Shown here one piece after another: positions 51,369 to 60,831 of a stretch of DNA of 64,000 bases; position 1 is the first letter of the stretch, and each line of letters opens with the position of its first letter. Both the position numbers and the translations under genes were made by a program. The stretch spans positions 120,981 to 184,980 of the forward strand of contig NZ_PPSW01000016.1 in NCBI RefSeq assembly GCF_005876835.1. Direction: 5' to 3'. The DNA comes from Pseudoalteromonas phenolica. Lineage in GTDB: Bacteria > Pseudomonadota > Gammaproteobacteria > Enterobacterales > Alteromonadaceae. The notes under the pieces are model-generated. The model was not told where the DNA came from. It did no database searches and saw nothing but the letters and a program-made list of their open reading frames with translations.

Positions 51369-51740
51369 CTAGCGGCCTCTTCCAATAAAGTCATTCCAGG
51401 CCTCTAACAGCTCAACAAAATCTTCAAAACCACAGACTGCCATTAGACCATGCTCGTCGAGCTCAAGTGCATCATCTTGATATTGCGCTAAGTCATCGCT
51501 GTTATGAAATAAACTATGCGCTTCAAATAATGCCTCTTGCTCACATAACTTAAAGCGTACTTCTTTGCCCAATCTCACCAAAGGTGTGTTTAATGACTTA
51601 ATGTTACGGCATTGCGCGAGTAAGTCTTTAACTTCATTGTGAGCCAACTCTTCGTTAAACCAGCGACCAATCAAAGCTTGCTCGTCACTGATCTTGACCC
51701 TGAAACCACTGATTGGATCACGAATAAATTGATACTCCAT
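51369..51740 (-). CDS. yacL: UPF0231 family protein YacL
   Basis: The start was set at the ATG giving MEYQFIRDPISGFRVKIS, matching the YacL family N-terminus, which gives 123 aa; the longer frame adds 47 residues that overlap the next gene's promoter. Other family features present are GRWFNEEL, a central helical region, and the acidic ending with LDEHGLMAVCGFEDFVELLEAWNDF. YacL has no known function. It is convergent with the oxygenase gene (20 bp gap) and divergent from the AEC transporter. Confidence 0.88.
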   Translation of the reverse strand: MEYQFIRDPISGFRVKISDEQALIGRWFNEELAHNEVKDLLAQCRNIKSLNTPLVRLGKEVRFKLCEQEALFEAHSLFHNSDDLAQYQDDALELDEHGLMAVCGFEDFVELLEAWNDFIGRGR

Positions 51741-51871
51741 ACGACTGTCTCTCACAATTAAAAACTTATAAACAAAGAATATTATACTTTGCATGGCATA
51801 AACTGCCCAGCGACTTGAGCTTTCATAGCGTAAACAGGATAATTCACGCTCCGACACCACTTCGAGTTGAT

Positions 51872-52783
51872 ATGAACCCAATTGATATTCTGTTCCCGCT
51901 GATCTTCGTGGTCACCGCTGGGTTTATTTGTGCCAAAATACAATTCTTATCCTCGGTCCATTTTGAAGGGCTGCGCACCTTTATTTTCAATTTGGCCATT
52001 CCCGTTTTTCTTTTTCTTAGTATGTACAAAGCCGATTTACAACAGGCGTTGTCACTCAACCTACTGCTCAGTTTTTATCTGCCTGTGATGCTTGTGTATT
52101 TTTCAGTATGCATTGCATTTAAAGTGCTTGGTAAGCTGTCACTGGCTGAATCTGCGGTTCTTTCGCTTTCTGGGTGTTATTCAAATACGGTATTAGTTGG
52201 TTTGCCCATCATAATCATGGCACTTGGTGAGCATTACGGCGCATTAGTGTTTATGGTGATCACTTTCCATAGTGCACTCTTATTTGCATTGACCTTTGCT
52301 TTAAGTAGTAACGTGAAAGGGAGCTTGGGTGAGTTATTGAAGCCTTTATTACTCAACCCCGTCGTGCTGAGTATTAGCTTAGGTATTGTGGCAAACGCGA
52401 TGTCATTTCCTCTACCTACAACACTCATCAATGGGCTAGATTTACTAAGCGAGCCAGCTATCGCAGGGGCGTTATTTGTGTTAGGTGCGAGTTTAAATCA
52501 ATATTCGGTGAAAGAAGCTTGGAAAGGTGCATTAATAATCAGCATTATTAAGCTCGGCCTGCTACCCGCAGCTGTTTTTTCCTTTGCAACTTGGGTTTTT
52601 AACCTACCAACAGCGCATGTTGCCGTTGTCACTCTAATGGCCGCATCGCCACTGGGCGTGAATGCTTACTTAGTAGCAAGACAATTAAGAGTAAAACAAG
52701 ATGTTGCTGCCAGCAGTGTTGTGCTCTCAACACTGCTCAGCGTCTTTACGTTAAGTATATGGTTGCTAACGCTCGTACCGTGA
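51872..52783 (+). CDS. AEC (auxin efflux carrier) family transporter
   Basis: A 303 aa membrane protein with about ten helices in two five-helix halves. The start is the ATG of MNPIDILFPLIFVVTAGFIC, a normal N-terminal helix; the longer frame would begin inside the neighbouring gene. Features of the AEC family are the FNLAIPVFLFLSMY block (about residues 33-46), GCYSNTVLVGLPI (about 103-115) and the C-terminal ASPLGVNAYLVARQL. Family members export carboxylates or similar anions; substrate unknown. Its end overlaps the convergent small membrane protein gene by 18 bp. Confidence 0.85.
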   Translation: MNPIDILFPLIFVVTAGFICAKIQFLSSVHFEGLRTFIFNLAIPVFLFLSMYKADLQQALSLNLLLSFYLPVMLVYFSVCIAFKVLGKLSLAESAVLSLSGCYSNTVLVGLPIIIMALGEHYGALVFMVITFHSALLFALTFALSSNVKGSLGELLKPLLLNPVVLSISLGIVANAMSFPLPTTLINGLDLLSEPAIAGALFVLGASLNQYSVKEAWKGALIISIIKLGLLPAAVFSFATWVFNLPTAHVAVVTLMAASPLGVNAYLVARQLRVKQDVAASSVVLSTLLSVFTLSIWLLTLVP

Positions 52784-53005
52784 ACGATAGCTAGTGTATT
52801 TCGCTGCATCTATGATTGCCCATAAGTGTGCAACCGCTGCAATAATCGCTGGAAGTACTAAGAACCAAAGCGCATAACCACCAAACACAATGATTGCAAA
52901 AATAAGTGCTGGAATAATACGACCTTGTACCAGCTGGCCTAAACCAGGAAAAAATATATTACAAATTGCGGCGATTACATTACCGCCTGAACCTTGTTCT
53001 GCCAT
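52766..53005 (-). CDS. Small membrane protein, 79 aa, unknown function
   Basis: A 79 aa protein with two or three membrane segments (ALIFAIIVFGGYALWFLVL and LPAIIAAVAHLWAIIDAA), preceded by a glycine-containing region NVIAAICNIFFPGLGQLVQGRIIPA that resembles TM2-domain-like small proteins (P-G-x-G-Q motif). I cannot assign a function. It is convergent with the AEC transporter gene. The 292 bp between it and the next gene is AT-rich and contains no gene; it presumably holds the AtoE-like gene's promoter. Confidence 0.65.
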   Translation of the reverse strand: MAEQGSGGNVIAAICNIFFPGLGQLVQGRIIPALIFAIIVFGGYALWFLVLPAIIAAVAHLWAIIDAAKYTSYRSRYER

Positions 53006-53297
53006 GGTAACCTCTCTTATTTAAGATTTCTGTTATTAACTAAACAGTAATCGTGCCAAAAATATTAAACTATAAAAATCAAAATGTTATATAAATCAAA
53101 TTCTATTTTAAAGATATAAAAGTGGTTTAATAAGCCATTTATTGGTTTTTTTACTCACTTTATTGGGCGTCATTTAACATACTGAATTTTAGATATAAAT
53201 AGTAAGGCAGTCCATTCGATATTTAGTTATGCTTAATAGATAACAAAGCACAAGATTAATGTCTTGATAGCTAAAAGAATAATAACAGGATTTCATC

Positions 53298-54608
53298 ATG
53301 CTTTTTAAACTCTCTCAGCCCGTGACTAAATTGGTTGAACGTTACTTACCCGATCCCTACGTTATCGTACTTTTATTAACACTGGTTGTTTTATCACTCA
53401 GCATTACCTTAACCCCCTTTTCATTTGAACAAGCCGTCACGTCTTGGGGCCAAGGCTTTTGGGCATTGCTAACCTTTGCGATGCAGATGTTAATGGTACT
53501 CGTAGCGGGCTTTATGCTAGCAAGTACACCTGTTTGTAAGTCGCTCCTTGATAAACTCGCGCAAAAAGCCTGCTCAGGCTCTACGGCAATTGTCATGGTG
53601 ACCTTAGTATCTATGCTTGCCAGTTGGATAAACTGGGGGTTTGGATTGGTTGTTGGGGCATTATTTGCCAAAGCGCTCGCTCGCCATGTACAAGTCGATT
53701 ACCGCGTATTAGTCGCCAGTGCCTATTCTGGTTTTATTGTGTGGCATGGTGGGTTATCGGGTTCAGTGCCCTTAACCATTGCAACAGAAGCCCATTTTTC
53801 TAGCGACAGTATTGGGGTTATTACAACGCAAGATACCCTGTTTTCGCATTTTAATTTAATTTTAATGGCCGTATTACTGGTTGTGCTTCCTCTTCTAAAT
53901 GCCTTGCTACTTCCGCCTAAAGACCAACAAATCATTGTTGATAAAGAAAAGCTTGAAGAAAAAAAGACTGCGGTTGTTTGCATCAATACCCCAGCTGAAA
54001 AACTAGAACACAGTAAGTTACTCGGCATACTCATTGGCACCTTGGGCTGTGGTTATATGGGCTATTACTTTATTGCGCTCGGTGGTGGGCTCAATCTAAA
54101 TAGTGTGATCGGCTTATTCTTATTTTTGGCTATTCTGCTTCATCAAACGCCTGCAAATCTGCTTAAAAGCTTACAAGAAGCAGTGAGCGGTGGTGCCGGT
54201 ATTATTATTCAATTTCCGTTTTATGCTGGGATCATGGCAATCATGAAAGACTCAGGTCTCGCTCAACAAATTTCCAACATCTTTGTCTCAATGAGTAGCG
54301 CTGACACACTACCATTTTGGAGCTTTATTAGTGCCGGCTTAGTGAATATTTTTGTCCCTTCAGGTGGCGGTCAATGGGCTGTGCAAGCCCCGATTGTTTT
54401 ACCTGCGGCGATAGAGCTTGGAGCTGAGATAAACCGCGTGGCGATGGCTGTTGCTTGGGGTGACGCTTGGACTAACCTCATTCAACCATTTTGGGCATTG
54501 CCTGTGCTAGCAATTGCAGGCTTAAAGGCCAAAGATATTATGGGATTTTGTCTGATCCAGTTAACGGTGAGTGGAGTTATCATTGCAGCAATACTCACTT
54601 TCGCTTAA
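53298..54608 (+). CDS. Short-chain fatty acid transporter, AtoE family
   Basis: A 436 aa membrane protein with about twelve helices. The signature blocks are LVERYLPDPYVIVLLLTLV (N-terminus), SWGQGFWALLTFAMQMLMVLVAGF, MLASWINWGFGLVVGALFAKAL, and IVWHGGLSGSVPLTIAT. The C-terminal NIFVPSGGGQWAVQAPI and ALPVLAIAGLKAKDIMGF match the AtoE/TIGR00366 group, which imports short-chain fatty acids in E. coli. The usual ato neighbours (CoA transferase, thiolase) are absent, so it is an isolated transporter. Confidence 0.85.
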   Translation: MLFKLSQPVTKLVERYLPDPYVIVLLLTLVVLSLSITLTPFSFEQAVTSWGQGFWALLTFAMQMLMVLVAGFMLASTPVCKSLLDKLAQKACSGSTAIVMVTLVSMLASWINWGFGLVVGALFAKALARHVQVDYRVLVASAYSGFIVWHGGLSGSVPLTIATEAHFSSDSIGVITTQDTLFSHFNLILMAVLLVVLPLLNALLLPPKDQQIIVDKEKLEEKKTAVVCINTPAEKLEHSKLLGILIGTLGCGYMGYYFIALGGGLNLNSVIGLFLFLAILLHQTPANLLKSLQEAVSGGAGIIIQFPFYAGIMAIMKDSGLAQQISNIFVSMSSADTLPFWSFISAGLVNIFVPSGGGQWAVQAPIVLPAAIELGAEINRVAMAVAWGDAWTNLIQPFWALPVLAIAGLKAKDIMGFCLIQLTVSGVIIAAILTFA

Positions 54609-54627
54609 ATATTGCGAGTGACTGAAA

Positions 54628-54660
54628 AGATGTCGCCGTTACAATCATCAACGGCGACAT
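54628..54660. terminator. Bidirectional stem-loop between atoE-like and M50 genes
   Basis: ATGTCGCCGTT (54630-54640) pairs with AACGGCGACAT (54650-54660), 9 nt loop. A T run follows only in the minus direction (CTTTTC), so it is likely to serve the M50 protease gene best. Confidence 0.65.
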
Positions 54661-54666
54661 ACATAC

Positions 54667-55680
54667 TTAATTCGATAAGATCTTCATTGGTAAGCTTAAA
54701 ATCACATTGTCTGAATCTGCAAAGTGCATCATCACTGCAATGTGCCCTACTGCTACAACCACATACATCAGCGCTGAGACAATCTGACCATATCTATCAA
54801 GGGGTAACAGATGAGAAATATGACGCTCACGCCACTCAAACACTATCTCTAAACTGCCTATAAAGATAAAAAACACCAGCAGCATCAAACCAAATGTCCA
54901 ACTGATATAAAGCCCCAGTAACACCCCAGCAAAACAGGCAAGGAGACCCACCCAAGAACGCATAGAGAAACTGATACTTTTTAGTACGTGACCGCCATCC
55001 AGAGGTAGAATAGGTAATAAGTTAAATAAGTTAAGTAGTGCACTAAGCACGGCGACACCGGCAAAAATCTCCATATCTGTTGCGTAATACAGCACCACCC
55101 CCAACACTGAGGTAATTAAGCCAAATGCAGGCCCCATTAAAGAGATCACCACATCTTGCCAACGGGTTGTAATTTTTTCATCACTGACAGCTAAGCCACC
55201 TACGAAAGGAATTAAATAGATACCCTTAGTCTTGATACCAAAGTACTTCATCGCACGCACATGACCATATTCATGTACCACCAAGCAAGCAATGATCATC
55301 AGGGCAAACTCCAACGAGAATAACCACGCATAACCTGCCACTGACGCTCCCGCAAGCGCAGCTTTTACGACCTTAGCACTCTTGAAAATTTTAAAGCTAA
55401 GCATCGCTAAACCCAACCAGCCTCGCTTACTTTCAGCTTGTTGGTGAGGTACTTCGAGCCATTGAGGGGGTTGGGTATTCACAGCAACCCCTAGCAGCCC
55501 TTGTGCAAGCTGTGAGGTATTAAAATTCACTGCTTGTTCGTTTATCTGACAACTTTGTAGATGCTCAGATTCCGATTCAAGTACTAAGGCTTGTTGTTGA
55601 TGAAAAACTTGAATAATTTGTTGTTGATTAAAAATCAGAGAAATTGGCTGTCCAGCCACGTTAAGTTCGATCCGAGTCAT
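54667..55680 (-). CDS. Site-2 protease family (M50) membrane metalloprotease
   Basis: A membrane zinc protease of the site-2 type. The zinc motif HEYGH (in VVHEYGHVRAMKYFG) is at about residue 165 of the 337 aa protein, and the third ligand Asp is in PILPLDGGHVLKS (about 245). The start was set at 55680 because a good promoter lies within the longer frame (see 55706-55734). N-terminal residues 1-about 110 form a beta-rich region without a PDZ motif. Five or six membrane helices follow. Substrate unknown; no anti-sigma factor or RseA partner is adjacent. It is divergent from the REC-EAL gene. Confidence 0.8.
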   Translation of the reverse strand: MTRIELNVAGQPISLIFNQQQIIQVFHQQQALVLESESEHLQSCQINEQAVNFNTSQLAQGLLGVAVNTQPPQWLEVPHQQAESKRGWLGLAMLSFKIFKSAKVVKAALAGASVAGYAWLFSLEFALMIIACLVVHEYGHVRAMKYFGIKTKGIYLIPFVGGLAVSDEKITTRWQDVVISLMGPAFGLITSVLGVVLYYATDMEIFAGVAVLSALLNLFNLLPILPLDGGHVLKSISFSMRSWVGLLACFAGVLLGLYISWTFGLMLLVFFIFIGSLEIVFEWRERHISHLLPLDRYGQIVSALMYVVVAVGHIAVMMHFADSDNVILSLPMKILSN

Positions 55681-55705
55681 GACGCTAAAACTAAAGTTTT
55701 TTTTT

Positions 55706-55734
55706 ATTATCCCAACAAACTCTAACAGTGACAA
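55706..55734 (-). promoter_or_regulatory. Sigma-70 promoter of the M50 protease gene
   Basis: On the minus strand, TTGTCA (55729-55734) is followed after 17 bp by GATAAT (55706-55711). It is 26 bp upstream of the chosen start at 55680. This supports the shorter protein. Confidence 0.6.
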
Positions 55735-55818
55735 ACCATCATTTTTTGATCTCGATTTGGTCATTTTTATTTCGCTGTTCTAAACTTAAATATCCTAACC
55801 AATTTCAGGGAGTGATTT

Positions 55819-57027
55819 ATGAGCTTTAAAACACAGCGTATTTTGGTTGTTGATGATTCACAGGCCATTCTCATGGTCATGCAGGCAATTTTGGCTGAGC
55901 TCGGCGTTGAGCACGTTACTTGTTGCGAGTCAGCACAAGCCGCATTGTCACTCGTAGAGCAACAACCTAAAGCCTTTGATGCCATTTTTACAGATTTAAA
56001 CATGCCTGAAATGGATGGCATGGAATTGATCAGGCAAGTCGGTCAGAAAGGCTATCAAGGCGGCGTGATTATTATCTCAGAAATGGACCGTCGCATTATT
56101 GACCTAGCGTCAAACTTAGCTAGGCAGAATCACGCATTGCTCTTGGGTAATATTGCTAAGCCAATACAACTCGTTGAAGTAGAAAGGCTGCTTAAAAAGC
56201 TCAGCACGCTCTCTCGGCCTCAGACAGAAGATGGCCAACTCATCAGTGAAGCTGAGCTATTACATGCATTGAGTAATAGTGAGATCACTCCTTTTTATCA
56301 ACCTAAGGTAAACCGTGCAACCCAGCAAATTGAAAGCCTTGAAGTGCTGGCTCGTATTGTCTCTGAGCAGCACGGTTTTACTGTTTTGCCGGCAAGATTT
56401 ATTGATGTTGCAGAAGATTTAGATTTAATAAACTTAGTGACATTTCAATTGTTTGAAAAAGCCACGGCCGAATATGAAGCGTTGAAAGAAGAGCTGCCTC
56501 ACCCATGTAAATTGGCATTCAACTTATCGCCGATCCAATTAGAAGATATGAATTGCCCGGCAAAGCTGTCTTTATTACTTGAGTTAAATCACCTTCATCC
56601 TAGTGATATTATTTTAGAGATCACCGAACAAAAACCACTATCAAGTGCCAATCAGCTTGAAACGCTAAACCGCTTAAGAATGAAAGGGTTTGAAATTTCT
56701 CTTGATGACTTTGGCACCGGATTTACCAATATTAACCAACTAAAGTCTCTGCCATTTACAGAGATTAAAATAGATCGCTCTTTGATCACTCACATAGATA
56801 CAGATTACTTTTCACAAGTTATCACCAAAAGCTTGGTCGATTTAGCAATCAAAGAAGGCTTTAAAGTCGTGGCTGAAGGGGTAGAAAGAATAGAGGAATT
56901 ACAGTATCTAGAGCGATACAAACATGACTTATTGATGCAAGGTTTTTTGATTAGTCGCCCAAAAGCCAAGAATGAGCTTATTCGCTGGATCCACTCTTGG
57001 CTTAGAATGACAAACTTTAATTCTTAG
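55819..57027 (+). CDS. Response regulator with EAL cyclic di-GMP phosphodiesterase domain
   Basis: A 402 aa two-domain protein. The REC domain (about residues 1-120) has the acidic pocket (LVVDDSQA), the phosphoacceptor Asp in FTDLNMPEMDG (about residue 58) and the Lys in NIAKPIQL. The EAL domain (about 150-395) has EVLAR, FNLSPIQLED, LEITEQKP, SLDDFGTGFTNINQLKSLPFTEIKIDR, and VVAEGVE, so all metal and substrate residues are present and phosphodiesterase activity is expected. No histidine kinase is adjacent. It overlaps the convergent CNNM gene by 11 bp. Confidence 0.93.
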   Translation: MSFKTQRILVVDDSQAILMVMQAILAELGVEHVTCCESAQAALSLVEQQPKAFDAIFTDLNMPEMDGMELIRQVGQKGYQGGVIIISEMDRRIIDLASNLARQNHALLLGNIAKPIQLVEVERLLKKLSTLSRPQTEDGQLISEAELLHALSNSEITPFYQPKVNRATQQIESLEVLARIVSEQHGFTVLPARFIDVAEDLDLINLVTFQLFEKATAEYEALKEELPHPCKLAFNLSPIQLEDMNCPAKLSLLLELNHLHPSDIILEITEQKPLSSANQLETLNRLRMKGFEISLDDFGTGFTNINQLKSLPFTEIKIDRSLITHIDTDYFSQVITKSLVDLAIKEGFKVVAEGVERIEELQYLERYKHDLLMQGFLISRPKAKNELIRWIHSWLRMTNFNS

Positions 57028-58093
57028 GCTGTTCTTCTTCAGGATCAGCTTCTATTAAATGAGAGTGGCCATCGACACGATCACGCCATTTTTGTTTTGC
57101 GGCTTGCTGCATATTGGTCGATTGCTCACGCTCATCAACAATATCCATGCCCATTAATGACTCAATCATATCTTCAAGGGTAACGATACCTTGCACATCA
57201 CCATACTCATCGATGATCAGCGCAATATGGATACGCTTTTCTAATAATGCTTGGAACAGCACTGGCGCACCTAGCGTCTCAGGCACAGTATAAATCGGCT
57301 TTACTAGCTTGCCGATTTTGTAGTCTTCCCCTAAGCGATGGAAGGCCAACATAATGTCGTTCTTATGTACGAAACCAATTATGTCATCGGTATTCTCTGA
57401 ATAGACCAAAATACGAGAGAAAGATACCGAGCCATGCTCAGATAAATACTCGTTTACCGTCATATCTTTGTGCACTTTAAAAAGCACAGTTCTTGGCGTC
57501 ATGACATTTTCAAGCTTGGCATGCCTAAACTGTAATAAGCTACGAATAGTCTCACTTTCTTCTTGTTGCAGTGCACCTGCCTCGCTACCCATTTCTGCCA
57601 TAGCCTCAATTTCTTGGCGAATAAAGTGCGCTTCATCTTGTTTTGAGCCAATTAATTTAGTGAGCTGATCTGACAGCCACACGAACGGTTTTAGAATTCG
57701 AACCATCCAAGTTAAAGCCAATGACACAATTGGCGTTAGCGCACGCCAATAAGTTGCACCTAGCGTTTTAGGAATAATTTCTGAAAGTACCAATACCAAT
57801 AATGTCATCACAGCAGACGCAATACCCACAGCAGCATCACCAAATACTGCGGCCGCTTGTGCACCAACACCCGCAGCCCCCGCAGTGTGCGCAACTGTGT
57901 TTAAGGTCAAGATAGCTGATAATGGCTTATCAATATTGTCTTTTAAACCCTGCACTCGCTGTGCGAGTAGTGGTTTATCTTTTTTTAGTATCGCTACATG
58001 ACTTGGTGTAATACTGAGTAACACCGCCTCCATCACCGAACATAGAAATGAAATGGCAATGGCCAAAAACATGTAACTGAATAACAGAAACAA
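57017..58093 (-). CDS. CNNM/DUF21 membrane protein with CBS pair
   Basis: A 358 aa protein of the CNNM/HlyC-CorC group. Residues 1-about 170 form the DUF21 membrane domain with its VMEAVLLSITPSHVAILK and LVLSEIIPKTLGATYW features. A CBS pair follows (about 190-320: NVMTPRTVLFKVHKDMTVNEYL, FHRILVYSENTDDIIGFVHKNDIM, ALIIDEYGDVQGIVTLEDMIESLMG). The C-terminal CorC/HlyC transporter-associated domain found in longer members is absent. The name hemolysin is historical; such proteins are linked to magnesium/sodium transport. Convergent overlap of 11 bp with the REC-EAL gene. Confidence 0.88.
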   Translation of the reverse strand: MFLLFSYMFLAIAISFLCSVMEAVLLSITPSHVAILKKDKPLLAQRVQGLKDNIDKPLSAILTLNTVAHTAGAAGVGAQAAAVFGDAAVGIASAVMTLLVLVLSEIIPKTLGATYWRALTPIVSLALTWMVRILKPFVWLSDQLTKLIGSKQDEAHFIRQEIEAMAEMGSEAGALQQEESETIRSLLQFRHAKLENVMTPRTVLFKVHKDMTVNEYLSEHGSVSFSRILVYSENTDDIIGFVHKNDIMLAFHRLGEDYKIGKLVKPIYTVPETLGAPVLFQALLEKRIHIALIIDEYGDVQGIVTLEDMIESLMGMDIVDEREQSTNMQQAAKQKWRDRVDGHSHLIEADPEEEQPKN

Positions 58094-58202
58094 CCTAAAC
58101 TCCTTAATTTCGCAGACTCTCGCGACTTAATCGCAACTCTACTGAAGATTTAATTTGATGTGCTATATTGGGGCAATTATTTTCCCTACAATAGGTGCAT
58201 CA

Positions 58203-60653
58203 ATGAAATTAACAACGGTCGCCACTTTACTATTTTCGGCACTCTCTACGCAACTTGTCGCTGCAGAGCTAGACGCAAATAAAGTAAAGTTTATTGGACC
58301 CCTTGCTGATACAGCAACAATTAAGCCAAATAACACGCCTTACCAAACTGCCATCATTAATAATTTATTGCCTAAATTACAAAGTGATTCAAAAACACTG
58401 TCAGTATTAGGTAAAAAAGTAACTTGGCAACCGCTAGGTGAAGTGAATGACCTGACGATTGCAGGACTGCAAGCGATTAAGTTCAACTTCTCGGCAGAGC
58501 GTTTTGTGCAAGGTAAGTTAAAGCTTAATGGTATCGAAAAAGCCCATGTATTTTTAAATGGTGAAACCTTATCTGGCAGCAAAGAATACGACATCAATGC
58601 GGTTACGGGCGACCACCAAGTGGTTATCGTGGTAGAACAGGCTGATGACTGGAAAAAAGTCTCGCTAGAATACCTACCTAAAGCAGAACATGACGTTATT
58701 ACACTGACGGCAAAAGAAACTCGTGCGCTTTCAGCTAAGCAACTTTTTGATGCGCCAACAATCAGTTCTGTGTCGATTTCTCCAAACGGCGAATACTATG
58801 TTGTTACTGAGCGTCATTACCAGAGTAACCATGGTAATAAAGCCATCAACAAAACAACGTTAACCGATGAAGAGGGTAAAGTGCTTTACCGCTTTGACGG
58901 ACTATCAGCAAATCAAATTAAATGGCGCGCAGATAGCAAACAGGTTGTATTTGTTCGTAATAAAGCGATCACTGTGTTAAATCTAAAAGACTTAGAAGAG
59001 AAGGTGGTCGCTGAACAACTAGATGGCGCATATGGCTTCCAGTACTTTGACAACAACACGCTTGTATTTGCTTGGTCTAAGTCAGATAAAAGTAAGCACA
59101 CATTAGTTAAACACTTCAGAGGGTTAGAAGACCGCTGGTCTTATGCACGTAATAACAGCCAAATCTTCATGTTAGACATCAACTCTGGATTTATTAACCC
59201 AATCACTGAAGGTAAATTGAGCCATTCATTGGCCGATTTTGATAATGAAGCAGGCACAATCTTAGTAACGCGTAACCCTCAGGATTATGCTAAACCGCCT
59301 CACATGCTGACAGAGCTTGTAGAAGTTAATCTAAAAGACAACCAGCAGACTGTACTTGGTCAATACCGCACATTTAGTTCAGCAAAGTATTCCGATGACG
59401 GCATCTATGTGGTTGCGGGCCCTGACTTTGCAAATGGGTTAGGCCGTGCTATTCCTGAGAATATGCTTGCGAACAACTACGATGGCCAGCTTTATAGGCT
59501 AGACCGCCAAGGTCAAAATGCCAAAGCATTGAGTAAATCATTCGACCCTGCAATTGGTTCAATGCAAGTATTAAGCAATGATGATGTCGTGATCAAAGTG
59601 ACTGAGCGTGATACACAACAACTGTATTTATACGATGAAAGCAAAGCACGTTTTACTAAGCTAAAAACAGGCTTTGATGTCGTTGGTAGATTCAGTATTT
59701 CTGACGAGCGCAACCCAGACTTACTCGTGACTGGCACACAAGCATCTCACCCTCAGCAATTGAAGCGCTTAGATATTTCTAAAAACCGCGCTAAAACACT
59801 GTGGGATTCAAAAGCATTGGCTTATGAAAATAGCGAAATCGCAACCCTTTCTGAGTTTAACTTCACCAATAAAGAAGGTGTTGAAATTAAGGGCCGTGTA
59901 TACACGCCTCACAACCTAGATGAAAGCAAGCAGTACCCTGCTCTAGTTTACTATTATGGTGGTACTTCTCCTGTTTCTCGAGGCTTTACGGGTCGTTATC
60001 CTTTTAACCTATGGGCAGCACAAGGTTATGTAGTGTATGTGCTACAACCTACTGGTGCCACAGGCTTTGGCCAAGAATTCTCAGCTAAGCACGTGAATGC
60101 ATGGGGTGAGTACACTGCAAACGATATTATCGAAGGCACTAAAAAGTTCTTAGCTGCACACCCATATGTAAATAAAGACAAAGTAGGTAACTTAGGTGCA
60201 TCTTACGGCGGCTTTATGACTATGCTACTTGCGACTAAAACGGATTTATTCAGTGCGTCGATTTCTCACGCAGGTATCTCAAACATTACTTCTTATTGGG
60301 GCCAAGGTTGGTGGGGCTACCTATACTCTGGCGAAGCTTCGAAAAACAGTTTCCCATGGAATAACCCAAAACTTTACTCCGATCACAGCCCAGTTTTCCA
60401 TGCTGACAAAGTAAACTCACCGTTATTACTTATCCATGGTGACGCTGACACCAACGTGCCTCCAGGTGAAAGCCACAACATGTACACAGCACTTAAGTTG
60501 CTAGGCAAAGACGTAGAGTTGATTGAGTACAAAGGCACAGATCACCAAGTATTTGCCCGTGATCGTCGCTTCCACTGGTGGGATACCATGCTCGCTTATT
60601 TTGATATGCATTTAAAAGACCAACCACAATGGTGGCAGTATATTTATAAATAA
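58203..60653 (+). CDS. Secreted S9 peptidase, dipeptidyl peptidase IV type
   Basis: The start was set at the ATG giving MKLTTVATLLFSALSTQLVAA, a clear signal peptide with AGGTG upstream, giving 816 aa. The N-terminal region forms a beta-sandwich plus propeller (SISPNGEYYVVTERHYQ is a propeller blade). The catalytic domain has the nucleophile motif GASYGGFMTM (about residue 653), Asp in HGDADTNVPP (about 735) and His in GTDHQVFARDRR (about 768). A triad is complete. The first domain (LGKKVTWQPLGEVND, then FLNGETLSGSKEYDI) is unusual for plain DPP IV and is shared with other Alteromonadales S9 proteins. Likely periplasmic. Confidence 0.9.
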   Translation: MKLTTVATLLFSALSTQLVAAELDANKVKFIGPLADTATIKPNNTPYQTAIINNLLPKLQSDSKTLSVLGKKVTWQPLGEVNDLTIAGLQAIKFNFSAERFVQGKLKLNGIEKAHVFLNGETLSGSKEYDINAVTGDHQVVIVVEQADDWKKVSLEYLPKAEHDVITLTAKETRALSAKQLFDAPTISSVSISPNGEYYVVTERHYQSNHGNKAINKTTLTDEEGKVLYRFDGLSANQIKWRADSKQVVFVRNKAITVLNLKDLEEKVVAEQLDGAYGFQYFDNNTLVFAWSKSDKSKHTLVKHFRGLEDRWSYARNNSQIFMLDINSGFINPITEGKLSHSLADFDNEAGTILVTRNPQDYAKPPHMLTELVEVNLKDNQQTVLGQYRTFSSAKYSDDGIYVVAGPDFANGLGRAIPENMLANNYDGQLYRLDRQGQNAKALSKSFDPAIGSMQVLSNDDVVIKVTERDTQQLYLYDESKARFTKLKTGFDVVGRFSISDERNPDLLVTGTQASHPQQLKRLDISKNRAKTLWDSKALAYENSEIATLSEFNFTNKEGVEIKGRVYTPHNLDESKQYPALVYYYGGTSPVSRGFTGRYPFNLWAAQGYVVYVLQPTGATGFGQEFSAKHVNAWGEYTANDIIEGTKKFLAAHPYVNKDKVGNLGASYGGFMTMLLATKTDLFSASISHAGISNITSYWGQGWWGYLYSGEASKNSFPWNNPKLYSDHSPVFHADKVNSPLLLIHGDADTNVPPGESHNMYTALKLLGKDVELIEYKGTDHQVFARDRRFHWWDTMLAYFDMHLKDQPQWWQYIYK

Positions 60654-60668
60654 GTATGCATAAATTAT

Positions 60669-60705
60669 GTCCACCTTAGGGGATGCACTCTAAGGTGGAC
60701 CATTT
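60669..60705 (+). terminator. Rho-independent terminator of the S9 peptidase gene
   Basis: GTCCACCTTA (60669-60678) pairs exactly with TAAGGTGGAC (60691-60700) and is followed by CATTTT. It is 15 bp after the stop codon. Confidence 0.8.
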
Positions 60706-60724
60706 TAATCACACCTAGCAGAAC

Positions 60725-60750
60725 CAATTGCATAAATGTTTATGCAATTG
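60725..60750. promoter_or_regulatory. Perfect 12 bp palindrome upstream of the OmpR-type regulator
   Basis: CAATTGCATAAA (60725-60736) and its exact reverse complement TTTATGCAATTG (60739-60750) are separated by TG. It ends 81 bp before the response regulator start and is 24 bp after the terminator above. It looks like an operator. The T-rich sequence further downstream (TTTTCA, 17 bp, TAATTA) could be the promoter. Confidence 0.5.
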
Positions 60751-60831
60751 TTACAAATTGTCATTATTCACTTCTCAGCAATGTTTTCACAGTGCTAATA
60801 TATACATAATTATTGAATAGATAGCTGACCT

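Noticed and set aside
55681..55764. 28-codon N-terminal extension of the M50 protease
   Set aside because: A good promoter lies inside it and no ribosome binding site precedes the upstream ATG.
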